Assembly: GCF_024362695.1 (NCBI RefSeq)
Contig: NC_065426.1
Span: 5,238,236 to 5,302,235 of the forward strand
Source: Pectinophora gossypiella
Taxonomy: Eukaryota > Arthropoda > Insecta > Lepidoptera > Gelechiidae
DNA length: 64,000 bases
Direction of reading: 5' to 3'
Part shown: positions 1-9,913 of the stretch, piece by piece
Layout of the letters: every line of letters begins with the position of its first letter
How positions within the stretch are numbered: the first letter of the stretch is position 1
Notes under the pieces: model-generated
The model's database searches: none
What the model was told of the DNA's origin: nothing
The model's input: only the letters and a program-made list of their open reading frames with translations
Program-made: the position numbers and the translations under genes

Positions 1-89
1 GAAGTGCAGCTCTTCGCGGCCACGCCGCCTGAAACACAATTATTCTAGATCAAAAGACCTTTTAAATGATATATCATCGTTGGTGTTGG

Positions 90-275
90 TGGTCTAATAT
101 TGGTATTGGTAATCTGCCTTCGCAAGCCAGCTTGTGGCGAGCTGTCCCCGAGAGTCCGTCAGGCACTCCGTTTCTGACTGTGAAGGTATTACTGGCCGGC
201 TAGAGTGGAACCCTAGGGTAAAGCAACAGAAACTGCAAAAAGCGGTGTACGCTTCTCGACCCCCAGCATAATCAC
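90..275. repeat. Dispersed repeat fragment (shared with 28655-28925)
   Basis: A GC-richer stretch whose phrases, such as CAAGCCAGCTTGTGGCGAG and GTGTACGCTT, recur in diverged form at 28655-28925. It is probably an old retroelement fragment. No open frame was recognised and its ends are not defined. Confidence 0.45.
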
Positions 276-310
276 TTCACAATAAGACAGACAGAATCAA
301 TAAGACAGTC

Positions 311-601
311 ATCATCACCAGCCCATTAACGTCCCCACTGCTGGGGCACGGGCCTTCCCTACGGATGGATAGGGAGATCGGGCCTTAAACCACCACGCGG
401 GGCCAGTGCGGATTGGTGCTTATTAACGACTGCTAATGCAGCCGGGACCAACGACTTAACGTGCCTTCCGAAGCACGGAGGAGCTCGAGATGAAAACTTT
501 TTTTTCTGTGGTCACCCATTTTATGACCGGCCTTTGCAAAAGTTGCTTTACTTCAACAATCGCAGACCGATCGCGTTAACCGCTGCGCCACCGAGCTCCT
601 C
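311..601 (-). mobile_element. SINE C (tRNA/5S-like chimeric SINE), full length
   Basis: Read on the minus strand it starts with a tRNA-type A box (TGGCGCAGCGG), followed by a 5S-rRNA-like internal promoter, an A-rich spacer, the GTGCTTCGGAAGGCACG core and a LINE-like tail ending in GATGATG. It is bounded by a 16-bp target-site duplication with one mismatch: 295-310 (AATCAATAAGACAGTC) and 602-617 (AATCAATTAGACAGTC). The flanks and modules are seen directly; naming it a SINE is inference from structure. Confidence 0.85.
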
Positions 602-619
602 AATCAATTAGACAGTCAA

Positions 620-1183
620 TAAGATTGATATCGTTACACAACTCCAGTGACCCTGTTCTACAATAAAACATACCTAAGGGTAACATAAATATGGTTGGAG
701 TGTCAGAATCATTTATTCAACGTAATTATCAATTTAATATTTTTGAATCTACGTCATTTCAAAACAACCCAAATTGTCAAACACTGCCCTCCTTTTTGCT
801 TCGCCGAAAAAAAAATTCTAATGGTTAATGTGTTGGGTACTAGCTCTTATTCGCGGGTTTGCTCGTATAATGAAACAAGAAAGTAGGGAGACATATTTCA
901 CTAAAGTTATATTTTAATTATGCCGTTTGTTTAAAATTATCTACACACGTGATAGATGAATTAAATAAGGTGGCGTAGTGGAATATTATTTCCGTTACAT
1001 TGATTGTTTATATGATAATCTTATTACGTAGGCAATTACTGCAGAAGATTATATGAACAGTAAATAAGTACTTATGAATGTTACGTCAATGAAAGACGGT
1101 GGCTGGTGGATGACTGGTTTATTATATGAATCACAAGTACCTACACAAGAAATAATAAAAGTATCTTAGACTACCCGACAATG
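620..1183. other. AT-rich DNA without a gene
   Basis: No convincing exon. The 705-775 part (ATCATTTATTCAACGTAATT...) is a diverged copy of the repeat at 30680-30760. The short open frame here has no domain or codon signature. Confidence 0.5.
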
Positions 1184-1197
1184 AAGAAAAATCTGTC

Positions 1198-1521
1198 TTC
1201 TTATCGTGTGGGTTGTGAGGTGGTATGTCAACCTCATCAACCATGGTGTTAGGGTTATTATTGACCCGCCAAAGGCCCCTGACATGACTCATGTAACGAT
1301 TACATACTTACATCAGTAAGTAGTAACCGGGACCAACGGCTTAACGTGCCTTCCGAAGCACGGCTCATCTTTTTTTCGGACAATCAGCTGATTAGCCTGT
1401 AACGTCCTAACCAAACTAGGGATCACAAAGTGATTTTTGTGATATGTCCCCACCGGGATTCGAACCCGGGGCCTCCGGTTTGTGAGCCCAACGCTCAAAC
1501 CACTGGACCACGGAGGTTGTT
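1198..1521 (-). mobile_element. SINE A, full length, tRNA-Val-like head
   Basis: On the minus strand it runs from a tRNA-like head (CCGTGGTCCAGTGGTT, B box GGTTCGAATCCC) through the GTGCTTCGGAAGGCACG core to a tail ending in (GAA)n. A perfect 14-bp duplication AAGAAAAATCTGTC brackets it at 1184-1197 and 1522-1535. The head is closest by eye to tRNA-Val(CAC). Confidence 0.88.
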
Positions 1522-1680
1522 AAGAAAAATCTGTCAATGAATGAAATAAATTTTTTGGACTCCACAAAACCGTCGATGACGATACTTCACAAAAGGAATT
1601 TGCAGGACGACGGTCAGTTTATTAATGTCTTAAAAAGGGAAAGGAGAGGACCCACAGTGGGTCATAAAACACTTCGTATA

Positions 1681-2133
1681 CAAGATGTTAATTACATCGT
1701 AACGAATACTAAGGGGGATAATTCAGACCGTGATTCTGAGTTAATATCAAGTGGAATTTTCCAACGCAAAATCCGTGCTTTTTCATAGTTTTTTTAATTA
1801 TTTTCAATTCTATACTTATGCGACGGAGAAGTCAACTTGTTATTAAGTCAGAATAATGAGCTGAATCATCCCTCTCAGTATTCTTTATAATGTCACTTAC
1901 ACGGTTACACCCCGTACAAGTAAATACAGGTAGCCGTATGGCTACCTGGCATGGCATGGGTGTTAGTGACACCGTAACGAATACTGAAGGGTATGACTCA
2001 GGCCATGATTCTGAGTTGATATCAAGTGGAATTTCCTGTCGGAAAATTCATGAAAATATTAGTGTTTTTTCTAAATTATTTTCAGTTCCATACTTTTGCG
2101 ACGGAAAATTCTACTTGATATCAACTGAGAACC
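1681..2133. mobile_element. Dimeric palindromic MITE 'P' (right end truncated)
   Basis: Two palindromic P units are joined by a short linker (GTACAAGTAAATACAGG...). Each contains the CGTAACGAATACT terminal motif and the GATATCAAGTGGAATTT subterminal motif in both orientations. The same unit-linker-unit arrangement occurs at 36291-36719. The right end is cut at about 2133, where a different repeat begins. Confidence 0.75.
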
Positions 2134-2265
2134 AGAGGTTCGCGCTCAACAGGGCACCCTCAGGCCGGTTGTCTTGAATTTTGTACCGAGTGAGAGCCCT
2201 CGGCGCTCCCCATTTGTCCGGCCAAGTAGTTAATGCCACAATTAATAACGTCAAAAAAATCTTGC
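2134..2265 (+). repeat. Retroelement fragment (shared with 55050-55190)
   Basis: Shares the run TTTGTACCGAGTGAGAGCCC and CGGCCAAGTAGTTAATGCCA with 55100-55165. It ends about 140 bp upstream of the TATA box of the deacetylase-like gene, so mobile DNA forms part of that gene's upstream region. Confidence 0.65.
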
Positions 2266-2402
2266 TTGTTTAGAATAGTGGTACTTTAGACCTAGCCATA
2301 AACCTATTGATAAAGGTTTCATTGACGACAAGTATTCAAAACAAATTGAAATCAATCCTTCCGGTGATTAATTGTAATCTGTAGAAATCTAAGATTTGTA
2401 GC

Positions 2403-2442
2403 TATATAAACAGCTGCACTCGTTTGAGCTCTAAAGTGCAGT
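2403..2442 (+). promoter_or_regulatory. Core promoter of the chitin deacetylase-like gene
   Basis: A TATA box (TATATAAA, 2403-2410) lies about 30 bp upstream of an initiator-like GCAGTAC (2438-2444) and about 50 bp upstream of the start codon. The spacing fits a TATA-driven insect promoter with a very short 5' UTR. The start site itself is inferred. Confidence 0.7.
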
Positions 2443-2455
2443 ACAAGGTTTAAAA

Positions 2456-5400
2456 ATGAAGTGGCTTGGTCTCATATCTTTACTGTTAGTCGTTTTAGTT
2501 TCATCAGCTCCGACTGATGATGAAGTGGTGTTACCTTTGGCTGAACCATGTGATCTTGAGGCCTGTCAACTGCCTGACTGCAGGTGCTCCACGACCGACA
2601 TCCCTGGAGGGTTGGCGGCGAGGGATACTCCTCAAGTGAGTATTATAGATTTTATTAGAATAGCCACAAAATAGAAAAATATTAGCATGCATAAAGGTAG
2701 TGTTGAAAAGTGAGAGACCTCAGCGCAACAGTTGAGGTAGCTGGATTATGAAAAGGTGCCGTTTTTTTTTCTAACCACTAGACGACGGTCAACGGTCGGT
2801 CATTGGTCTTTGATAGACAAGAATGGAGAATGCTACACCGACAAGAGCGTGGCTCTTAAATTAGTGATGATGATGACTAAATAACGGAGATTTTCAATTT
2901 GATAAAGACTGTTGAAATATTTTTTTTTACCTTTGATGGGTTTGCTCTTGGCCCCAGACTTGCCCGAAAGCATTGACGAGGCCTAAGATGGAGCGAGCTC
3001 ACCCAAAAGGTGCCTTTTCACTCTGGCCTTGAAAATACCCGGGTAATATGCATTCGGAAATACAGAAGAGGGCAAAGAATTCCATTCCCTCATCGAAGTT
3101 ATTTACCAATCAGTTATTATTTTTAAAATATCTTTAAATATATAAAGACGAATTTGGTTATAAATAGAGATCTATTTAATACTTACCTAAGATTAGCTGT
3201 TTTTTTAACCAAAACAAGACACTTTTAAGTAACTTACTCTTAAATAATGCTGTCTTTTTTTAGTTCGTTGTTATGACCTTTGATGGACCTGTGGACGAAT
3301 ATTCTCTGCAAGACTTCAACAAATATCTTGGCGGTCGCACCAACATGAATGGTTGCCCAGTAGGAGCCACCTTCTACATCAACCATGGCTCCACTAACTA
3401 TGAAGTCGTCAACCAAATGTACAACCAGGGTTTTGAAATCGGTCTAAAGTCCATCTCTCACAATCCCAACCACGAATACTGGGCTGAAGGTACTGTCGAA
3501 GAAATGAGGAAGGAATTCGGAGACCAAAGGATTACGATGTCGCATTTCGCTAACATTCCAATTGAAGATATCAAAGGTAGGTTATAAGTGTAGTATATAA
3601 CTACTTTCTTTTTAAATTCAGACCATACTTTACAGAAGCGAAGTACAAACTTAAAACTTAAAAATAACTTAAAAATGTTATTTTTTTCATCCTTAAACTT
3701 ATCTTAATAATTTAAGTTTTGTATAAATGGGTGAATATCAAAATGTGCCAAGTTTGGTGGCGAACTTGGTAAGTTTGAAAAGTTTACTAGAACGTAAATA
3801 GTCAAATTAGTATTATTTGGGTGAATATCAAAATTTCATGTTCGGTGGCGAACTTTCATTTGAAAAATTGGGTTCCGTCATGAAAAAATAATATGAAAGA
3901 CTATTTACGTTCCAGTAAACTTTTCAAACTTACCAACTGTGACAATAATAATTATTGCAGGCATCCGCATACCTTACCTCCAAATGGCTGGCAACGCGAC
4001 CTTCCAAGTTATGTCAGAATCAGGTCTGACATATGACGCTTCCTGGCCGTCTACTACTGACCTCAACCCAGCTCTGTGGCCATATACCCTGGACTACGCA
4101 TCGACTCAAGATTGCCCCAACCCTCCATGCCCGACTGCATCTTTCCCTGGGAAATGGGTGCTACCTTTGGCCAGTTGGGAGGATCCAGAAGGCAATCCTT
4201 GTCACTTAGCTGATTCTTGCCCCTCACCGTGAGTGGTTTTTCATGTTTTTCTAGGATGTCATGAAATGAAACATATTTTTTACTTCATCCCCTCCGGTAA
4301 ATTGAGGGGAGACATGTGCCCTATATGCTGTTAATGTTTACTTCAAGAAGTGGAAATTGGACTTTTATTTATGTGAATTATTGCAAATTTGCCGCAAATA
4401 GCATTAACTATTTGGCCGGGAATATGTGAACCGCTTAAAGCTCTCACCCGGAGAAATTGGAATAATTTGTTTTAGTCATATTAATTTCTAATATACTTAG
4501 TTTTTTCATAAAGGAAAACAAAAGTATGTAGCAATAGGTCATCGTGTCAAAGACTGAAAGTGACGAATTTGTCCTAAGGTTCCTATGTTCGCGAGGGTTG
4601 CTAAAATTGAATCTTACTTCTCTCACAAGTACAACCTATATTAGGGCTTTACAATGTTACTTCTTAAATCTGAATCTTTACACTTGTTTTCAGTCCTGAT
4701 CTCTATAACTCCAATGCGTGGTTTGAATACATGGTCAGCAACTTCGAGAGGCACTATACCAGCAACCGTGCTCCCTTCGGGATGCACTTCCGCGAGTGGT
4801 TCCTCTCAGCCTTCCCTGGCCCGCAGATGGCTCTGCCGCGGTTCTTGAATCTCCTCAACGGTTTGCCAGATGTCTTCATGGTAAATATTGATAGACACCC
4901 ACATTTTTTTCCTATTTAAAAATACTTTTGTGTAGCAATGATAGTCTTTCCGATATTAAACTACTGATTTATAAATAGCCAAAGTCCAAAAGCGCTTGTG
5001 ATGATAATATCAACCACAACAGTCACTTTTTAAATATAAAAGTGCCTCAGTGAAACAAACAATGAAAACATGTAACAAAAGGCGGGCTTGGCTATGAAAG
5101 AGATCTCTTCCAGCCAAATCTGTATGGTGAAAAATATCCAAATTATACTACAAAAATCTCTGAGAGGTTGCAAAGATCGCGAGGGGTGGAAATCTGTTAT
5201 TCGAGCCCTATATTCCAACAGGGAATAAAAAGATTAGAAAAAGAAGATACTATAAAAAAATAGTTTACTAGAGTTTAAGGTTCGTCAAGTTATACGAACC
5301 TATACGAAAGAACCGGCTTGCTTGTCAAATAGTGATAAATTTTGCTCGACCGTTATAGATAGCCTATCACGTTGGTCCTACAGAAAGCTTGGTGGGGTGT

Positions 5401-6900
5401 GGGTACTTAGTTCATCTTGCGATAGATATACCGCTGACTACTCCAACTGAGACGTAAATGTGAATTTATGTTATGTTATAAAATAAGACATAGCTACAAA
5501 ACAGCGTAAATTCACACTGCAAGGTATGTAAAACCTCTGTCTGACGTGAGTGGGATGGCGCCCAGAGTAATCTATTTCAAAGGCATACTAGGACTCCTGT
5601 CTTTCGTTTCTGAATAGTACTGACAGTTACTGCTACCGTCTATCAGATTCCAGGTAACAGTCCCTATGACTCCCATCTCCGCTTTTACAACCGATTAGGT
5701 CTTCTCCCGTATCTCTGGGCAAAATTATGTTACAAACAGTAATTATAATATTTATTGATAAGATAATGTAAAGGCAAGAGGGAAACCACTGCCCTATTTT
5801 TTCCCTAAAAAGTAGCATGGAGAATGCTACACCGACAAAAGCGTGGCTCCTAAATTAGTGATGTAAAACCTATGACAATTCCCAGGTGAACGCCGGTGAG
5901 GTAATTGACTGGATCAAGAACCCAGTTCCCATTAACGAGTACTCGTCAAAACCTTGCCGAGCTCAAGCTGCTGAGTGCCCCGTCAACAGTTGCGGCCCTC
6001 TCAAAGCTGATCACACCTACGTAAGATTTATTGTCTTATACACATGAATGTCTCTTAACAGCCTCTGTGGTCTAGTGGTTAGAGCGTTAGACTCACGATC
6101 TGGAGGTCCGGGTTCGATTCCCGATGGGGACATTGTCGAAATCACTGAAATCACTTTTTGAGACTGTCCTTTGTTTGGTAAGGACTTTTCAGGCTTGAAT
6201 AACCTGATTATCCAAAAAAGTAAGATGATTCCGTGCTTTGGAGCCGGCTATTAGCCGTAAAAACACCTCCACCAACCCGCATTGGAGCAGCGTGGTGGAG
6301 TATGATCCATACCCCCTCCGGTTGATTGAGGGGAGGCCTATGCCCAGCAGTGGGACTAATATAGGCTGTTTATGTATGTGTCTCTTATCAGATGGTCTAC
6401 TTCTATCGTTTGGGTTGTGTAGTGGACCAACCTCATCAACCCTGGTGTCATGATATGGCTCGTGTAACGACCGTAGTTACCGGAACCAACGGCTTAACGT
6501 GCCTTCCGAAGCACGGATCATCTTAAGCGTATGTACGTTTATCTATATAATATTATAGGTTGAATATCTCTCTCATAACGTAGGTCAGCTGGAAGAAATC
6601 TCTTTGTTTCGAGATAAGTTTACCTGTACTATCTGTTTTCTTTGTATGTTCCTTGTGCCTGTTTTATTAATAAATAAATAAAAAGATTGAATGTCTCAAA
6701 TCGATAATTTTGCGAAGGGTTAAAAATTGTCCTTTTATTTTAAAAAAGTTTTGCGACCTACTACTGCCTCTCACATTGAACATTATTCTTTTATTCGACA
6801 AATTAAATTTTATTTTGTGTTTCAGGAGCAGTTTTGGCTGCAAGCTTGCAACGAATGTCCTAATGTGTTCCCATGGCTGGGGAACCCTCTAGGGAAGTAA
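2456..6900 (+). CDS. Secreted chitin deacetylase-like protein, single-domain midgut type, probably inactive
   Basis: Six exons: 2456-2635, 3264-3576, 3961-4228, 4694-4880, 5886-6020 and 6826-6900. All junctions are GT/AG and phases match, giving 385 aa. Residues 1-18 form a signal peptide (MKWLGLISLLLVVLVSSA). A Cys-rich stretch follows (CDLEACQLPDCRC), then a NodB-type polysaccharide deacetylase domain (about 61-300) with RIPY at 167-170 and YDASW at 189-193, and the end VFPWLGNPLGK. Chitin-binding and LDLa domains are absent, as in the single-domain lepidopteran deacetylases tied to the peritrophic matrix. In active NodB enzymes the motifs are TFDD and H(S/T)xxH. Here they read TFDG (65-68) and KSISH (122-126), so the metal-ligand Asp68 and His122 positions are Gly and Lys. 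Asp67 (catalytic base) and His126 remain. I infer a secreted chitin-binding or structural paralogue with weak or no deacetylase activity. No frameshift is seen. Introns 1, 2, 4 and 5 carry mobile elements. Confidence 0.92.
2700..2880 (+). repeat. Repeat F (3' end ...GTGGCTCTTAAATTAGTGATG), intron 1
   Basis: The tail GAATGGAGAATGCTACACCG followed by AAGAGCGTGGCTCTTAAATT recurs at 5815, 7290, 49355 and 52229, always ending near GTGATGA. It looks like the 3' end of a SINE or LINE. Intron 1 of the deacetylase-like gene hosts this copy. Confidence 0.7.
2925..3105 (-). repeat. LINE 3'-end fragment G with poly(A), intron 1
   Basis: Read on the minus strand, this ends in CCAAGAGCAAACCCATCAAA then an A-run, as a poly(A)-tailed retroposon would. 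A second copy in the same orientation lies at 7693-7865, downstream of the gene. Confidence 0.65.
3766..3936. repeat. Foldback repeat filling intron 2 up to the splice acceptor
   Basis: Inverted arms of 38 bp with one mismatch: 3766-3803 and 3899-3936 (TTGGTAAGTTTGAAAAG... and its complement). GGGTGAATATCAAAAT is also directly repeated (about 3729 and 3820). The right arm ends about 24 bp before the exon 3 acceptor at 3959-3960, whose pyrimidine tract is poor. Confidence 0.8.
5330..5460 (+). repeat. SINE D tail fragment, intron 4
   Basis: Contains TGTGGGTACTTAGTTCATC and CTTGCGATAGATATACCGC, matching the tail at 40745-40830, 46620-46678, 32005-32185 (minus) and 61210-61390 (minus). Confidence 0.65.
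5546..5865 (+). repeat. Inverted-repeat arm plus repeat F tail, intron 4
   Basis: 5546-5769 is an inverted copy of 7045-7226 (GAGTGGGATGGCGCCCAGAG here against its complement there), with about 45 bp extra. 5770-5865 is the repeat F tail. This arm lies just before exon 5, whose acceptor is at 5884-5885. Confidence 0.75.
6050..6392 (+). mobile_element. SINE B (tRNA-Val-like head, LINE-like tail), intron 5
   Basis: The head CTGTGGTCTAGTGGTTAGAG with B box GGTTCGATTCCC is tRNA-like. The tail reads GAGGCCTATGCCCAGCAGTG, then GGCTGTTTATG. Near-identical flanks TGTCTCTTAACA (6049-6060) and TGTCTCTTATCA (about 6379-6390) suggest a target-site duplication. It is a retroposon, not a functional tRNA gene. 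Confidence 0.8.
6393..6527 (-). repeat. SINE A 3' portion, intron 5
   Basis: On the minus strand it holds the GTGCTTCGGAAGGCACG core and the CCAACCTCATCAACCC-complement tail of SINE A. It lacks the tRNA head. Confidence 0.7.
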
Positions 6901-7044
6901 ACAATTTGATAATGTACTTGGTAATGTACAATACTCCTGCCAAGTTGTTGTGATTCGACAAAGCAGCGTCACTTTGGCCAATTAATGAATGCCGCCCAAA
7001 GAAAATCTACAAATCACATCGACGTCTTTGTAAATAACATTAAA

Positions 7045-7345
7045 TTATCTTATCAATAAACACTTTAATTACAGTTTGTTACATAATTTTAACATTAGGA
7101 GTCACAGGGACTGTAACCTGAAAACCTGACAAAGGGCAGCAGTAACTGTCAGAACTATTCAAAGGTGAAGAACAGGAGTCCTAGTACGGCTTTGAAATAG
7201 ACAACTCTGGGTGCCATCCCACTCGCTTCAGAATACTACGGGGCCAAAGGCCAGAAGGAAACTACTGCTGTATTTATCCTTAAAAAAGTCGCATGGAGAA
7301 TGCTATACCGACAAGAGCCTGGCTCATAAATTAGTGATGACATAA
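7045..7345 (-). repeat. Inverted-repeat arm (7045-7226) followed by repeat F tail
   Basis: 7045-7226 is the reverse complement of 5546-5769. The following 7227-7345 carries a plus-strand repeat F tail (AGAATGCTATACCGACAAGA). The pair of arms brackets exons 5 and 6. Confidence 0.7.
7055..7060 (+). terminator. Poly(A) signal of the deacetylase-like gene, apparently from a repeat
   Basis: The first AATAAA after the stop codon lies 155 bp downstream of it, with a weaker ATTAAA at 7039-7044. The AATAAA is inside a repeat whose inverted copy is in intron 4 (TTATCTTATCAATAAA against TTTATTGATAAGATAA). Confidence 0.6.
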
Positions 7346-7692
7346 ATTTAAGTACTGTTAAATTCAGGCAGTGCCATGCCTTTGAAGTCTACAGAATAAG
7401 CAAACAATGGTGCAGATTTCAGCGACATCCGCAACACAGTCATAATAATTTTAAGTTTTACCTCGCCAGGTAGAAAAGAGACGGATGATTGACAGTAGCT
7501 GTTGTTCTAAAATGATCCTTCATTCACTCATGTGAATGGAACAATAACACGGAGGAATCACCTAGGCACGCAGCTGGTATTAAAGTTATTTAACGTGTGT
7601 AATGACGTAATTATTCGACTTAATCGAGTTGCTACGTCAGCAATAAAAAAGTGACAGCTGTAAAATATGAGGTATCTGGTGGTGATCAGCAC

Positions 7693-7865
7693 CAGTCTTT
7701 TTTTTACATTTGATGGGTTTGCTCTTGGCCCCAGACTTGCCCGAAGACATTGACGAGGCCTAACATGGAGCGAGTTCAACCAGAAGGTGCCTGTTCACTC
7801 TGGCCTTGAAATCGCCCGGGTTATCGGAAATACAGAAGACGGCAGAGAATTCCAATCCCCTTTTC
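7693..7865 (-). repeat. LINE 3'-end fragment G, second copy
   Basis: Same sequence and orientation as 2925-3105 (GATGGGTTTGCTCTTGGCCC). The short minus-strand frame through it is part of the repeat. Confidence 0.65.
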
Positions 7866-7869
7866 GAAC

Positions 7870-9913
7870 AAATTAATATATACGTGGTCCTTACTCCTGG
7901 CCTACTCTTCTTAAATGCTTTCTAATGAAACACATCCAAATATTTTCTAATACATTTATTTTACGTCATTTACATCGAGGAATAACTATTCATATCCAAA
8001 GTTAGGCTAAAAGTCCTTGCGTTGACTCTTTCATAAATATCCTAAGAATTATTTGAATAAGTACTAACTTACTGTATTTGTTTTGGTTACTTTATCATTA
8101 CTCTTGAATCAGTATAAAAGTGTCTTAACCCATGTTTATACTATAAAAGTTGTTTACAATTACAAAGATAGAATTTGAAAGGAAGAAAACTTAAATTAAT
8201 ATTTCCTTTTACTGCATAAAATATTTTTTTCAATGCAAGGAAATGACGTTTTTCACCTAATCACTCATTATCGCCTGCCATAGAGCAAAGTTCATAAGAC
8301 AGTCACTCCAAAGTAAATTAGACATAAAAATATTATAATAACAAATCAAGTTTTTGATCCAGCGTAAAACAGTTATGACTTATATCGCAATGGAGTATTT
8401 ACAAATGACATCGAAGTTATTCTAAGTATGTTTTGAACGACCAACGACAAAGATGCATCTATAGACATGAAGAGCTACAAAGAGACTGAATACATCCTAA
8501 ATCTAGGAGGAATAAAGCCATCACAATCTAATATAATAAGTTATTAACACTAGCTTATAATAAATGAAGTATTTACAACGATTATCAAATACTTATGCTA
8601 ACATAGCGTCGACAAAAAACAATACATGTATGGCTTTAAGATTTTTGCTCATGAGGTAGAAATAAAACATCTACATCTAATTAAGTACATAAAATCCTTA
8701 ATATTTACACTTTCAGAAAAGTTGACGAAACTTATTTAAATTAAAATTAACTTAAAACTAATGTTGCACTACCACAGCGACTTAAAAAAGAAATATTTAC
8801 ACCTTTATACAAATTAGACATAAAATTAAATAAGTTAGTAATACTGTAAATAATTTTAAAGCTTATCTCCAGAGAAATAAAATCTAATATAATTAAGAAT
8901 AAATCAGTCGATTGCAATTTTAAATTTGACGAACGATTAAGTATTTAATGAAATTAATAAATTAGATAAAGCAAGAAGTATTGCAATGAAATATTTCATC
9001 GAAAATGGCAATCATAAGACGGATCGTATGATAAACAATCGTAGATAGTAATAATTAATTAAACATAGATAATGATTTAGCCTCAATACAAATAAAATCC
9101 GCTACTTGACAGTTGTAACAATAAAATAAGAAATATGTCAGAAATGGTAGTTTAATATTTAACGATTATTATCCAATATCTATTTTTCAATATTTTATTT
9201 TACAAGATGAGAATGCGATTTTTTATCTGTGTACTTATTACAAGACACGGGCGGCCATGATTGAATTTCGTGTGACGTCACATTTCACGAAATAAACAAA
9301 AACTATCTGTCAGGTTTCAAGTCACTTGAAATGACGCATAGTTTGACATTTATATTGTTTATTAAAATATGACGTCACTTGTGAAAATATCACGTGACCA
9401 ACCATTTATTGAGAAAATAAAATATTTTAAGAGGTATAAAATAAGCGTTTTAATTTAAAAAAAAATACTTATTCGAAAACTGTCAAGTAGACAATTTCAG
9501 AACGCTACGTTTCGAACTATTGTACAATTTAAGTCTATAATAATATTGACTTAATACCTGGATAGCTTGTGCATAGACAAATCTAATGATTATGGACAAC
9601 ATAGAATTGGAGAAGACGCACCTCACCAAGTACAAAAAGCGGCATCGTAAACTTAATTGAAGATCAGTCGATTTATTTCATTATAAAAGACATTCACACA
9701 ATCGGTAAACAATTTTATTTGAATAAGTTAAGAAAACTGAAGGTTTAGAAGTAAACAAGATAAATATTGTGCATTTTGATACCTGATTTTATCATTACAA
9801 TAATAATATCGTCAGCCTTTAACGCAATAACATTACTTGGAAAATCGAGAGACTCACATTCATTTCCGGACACTGAATTAGAATAAAATACTTAAGGTGT
9901 TAGGAAGAAGACT
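7870..9913 (-). other. Intergenic DNA and probable WntA 3' UTR
   Basis: AT-rich, with few repeats and no exon recognised. It lies directly downstream of the WntA stop on the minus strand, so part is likely WntA 3' UTR. Several minus-strand AATAAA signals occur (for example near 9671 and 9716), but I cannot choose the cleavage site. CRE-like TGACGTCA occurs near 9275 and 9372. Confidence 0.45.

Noticed and set aside
6050..6130. Possible functional tRNA gene (also 21478, 23148, 31700 and 40600)
   Set aside because: Each tRNA-like segment is the head of a dispersed SINE with a downstream body, tail and often target duplications; the stems contain mismatches.
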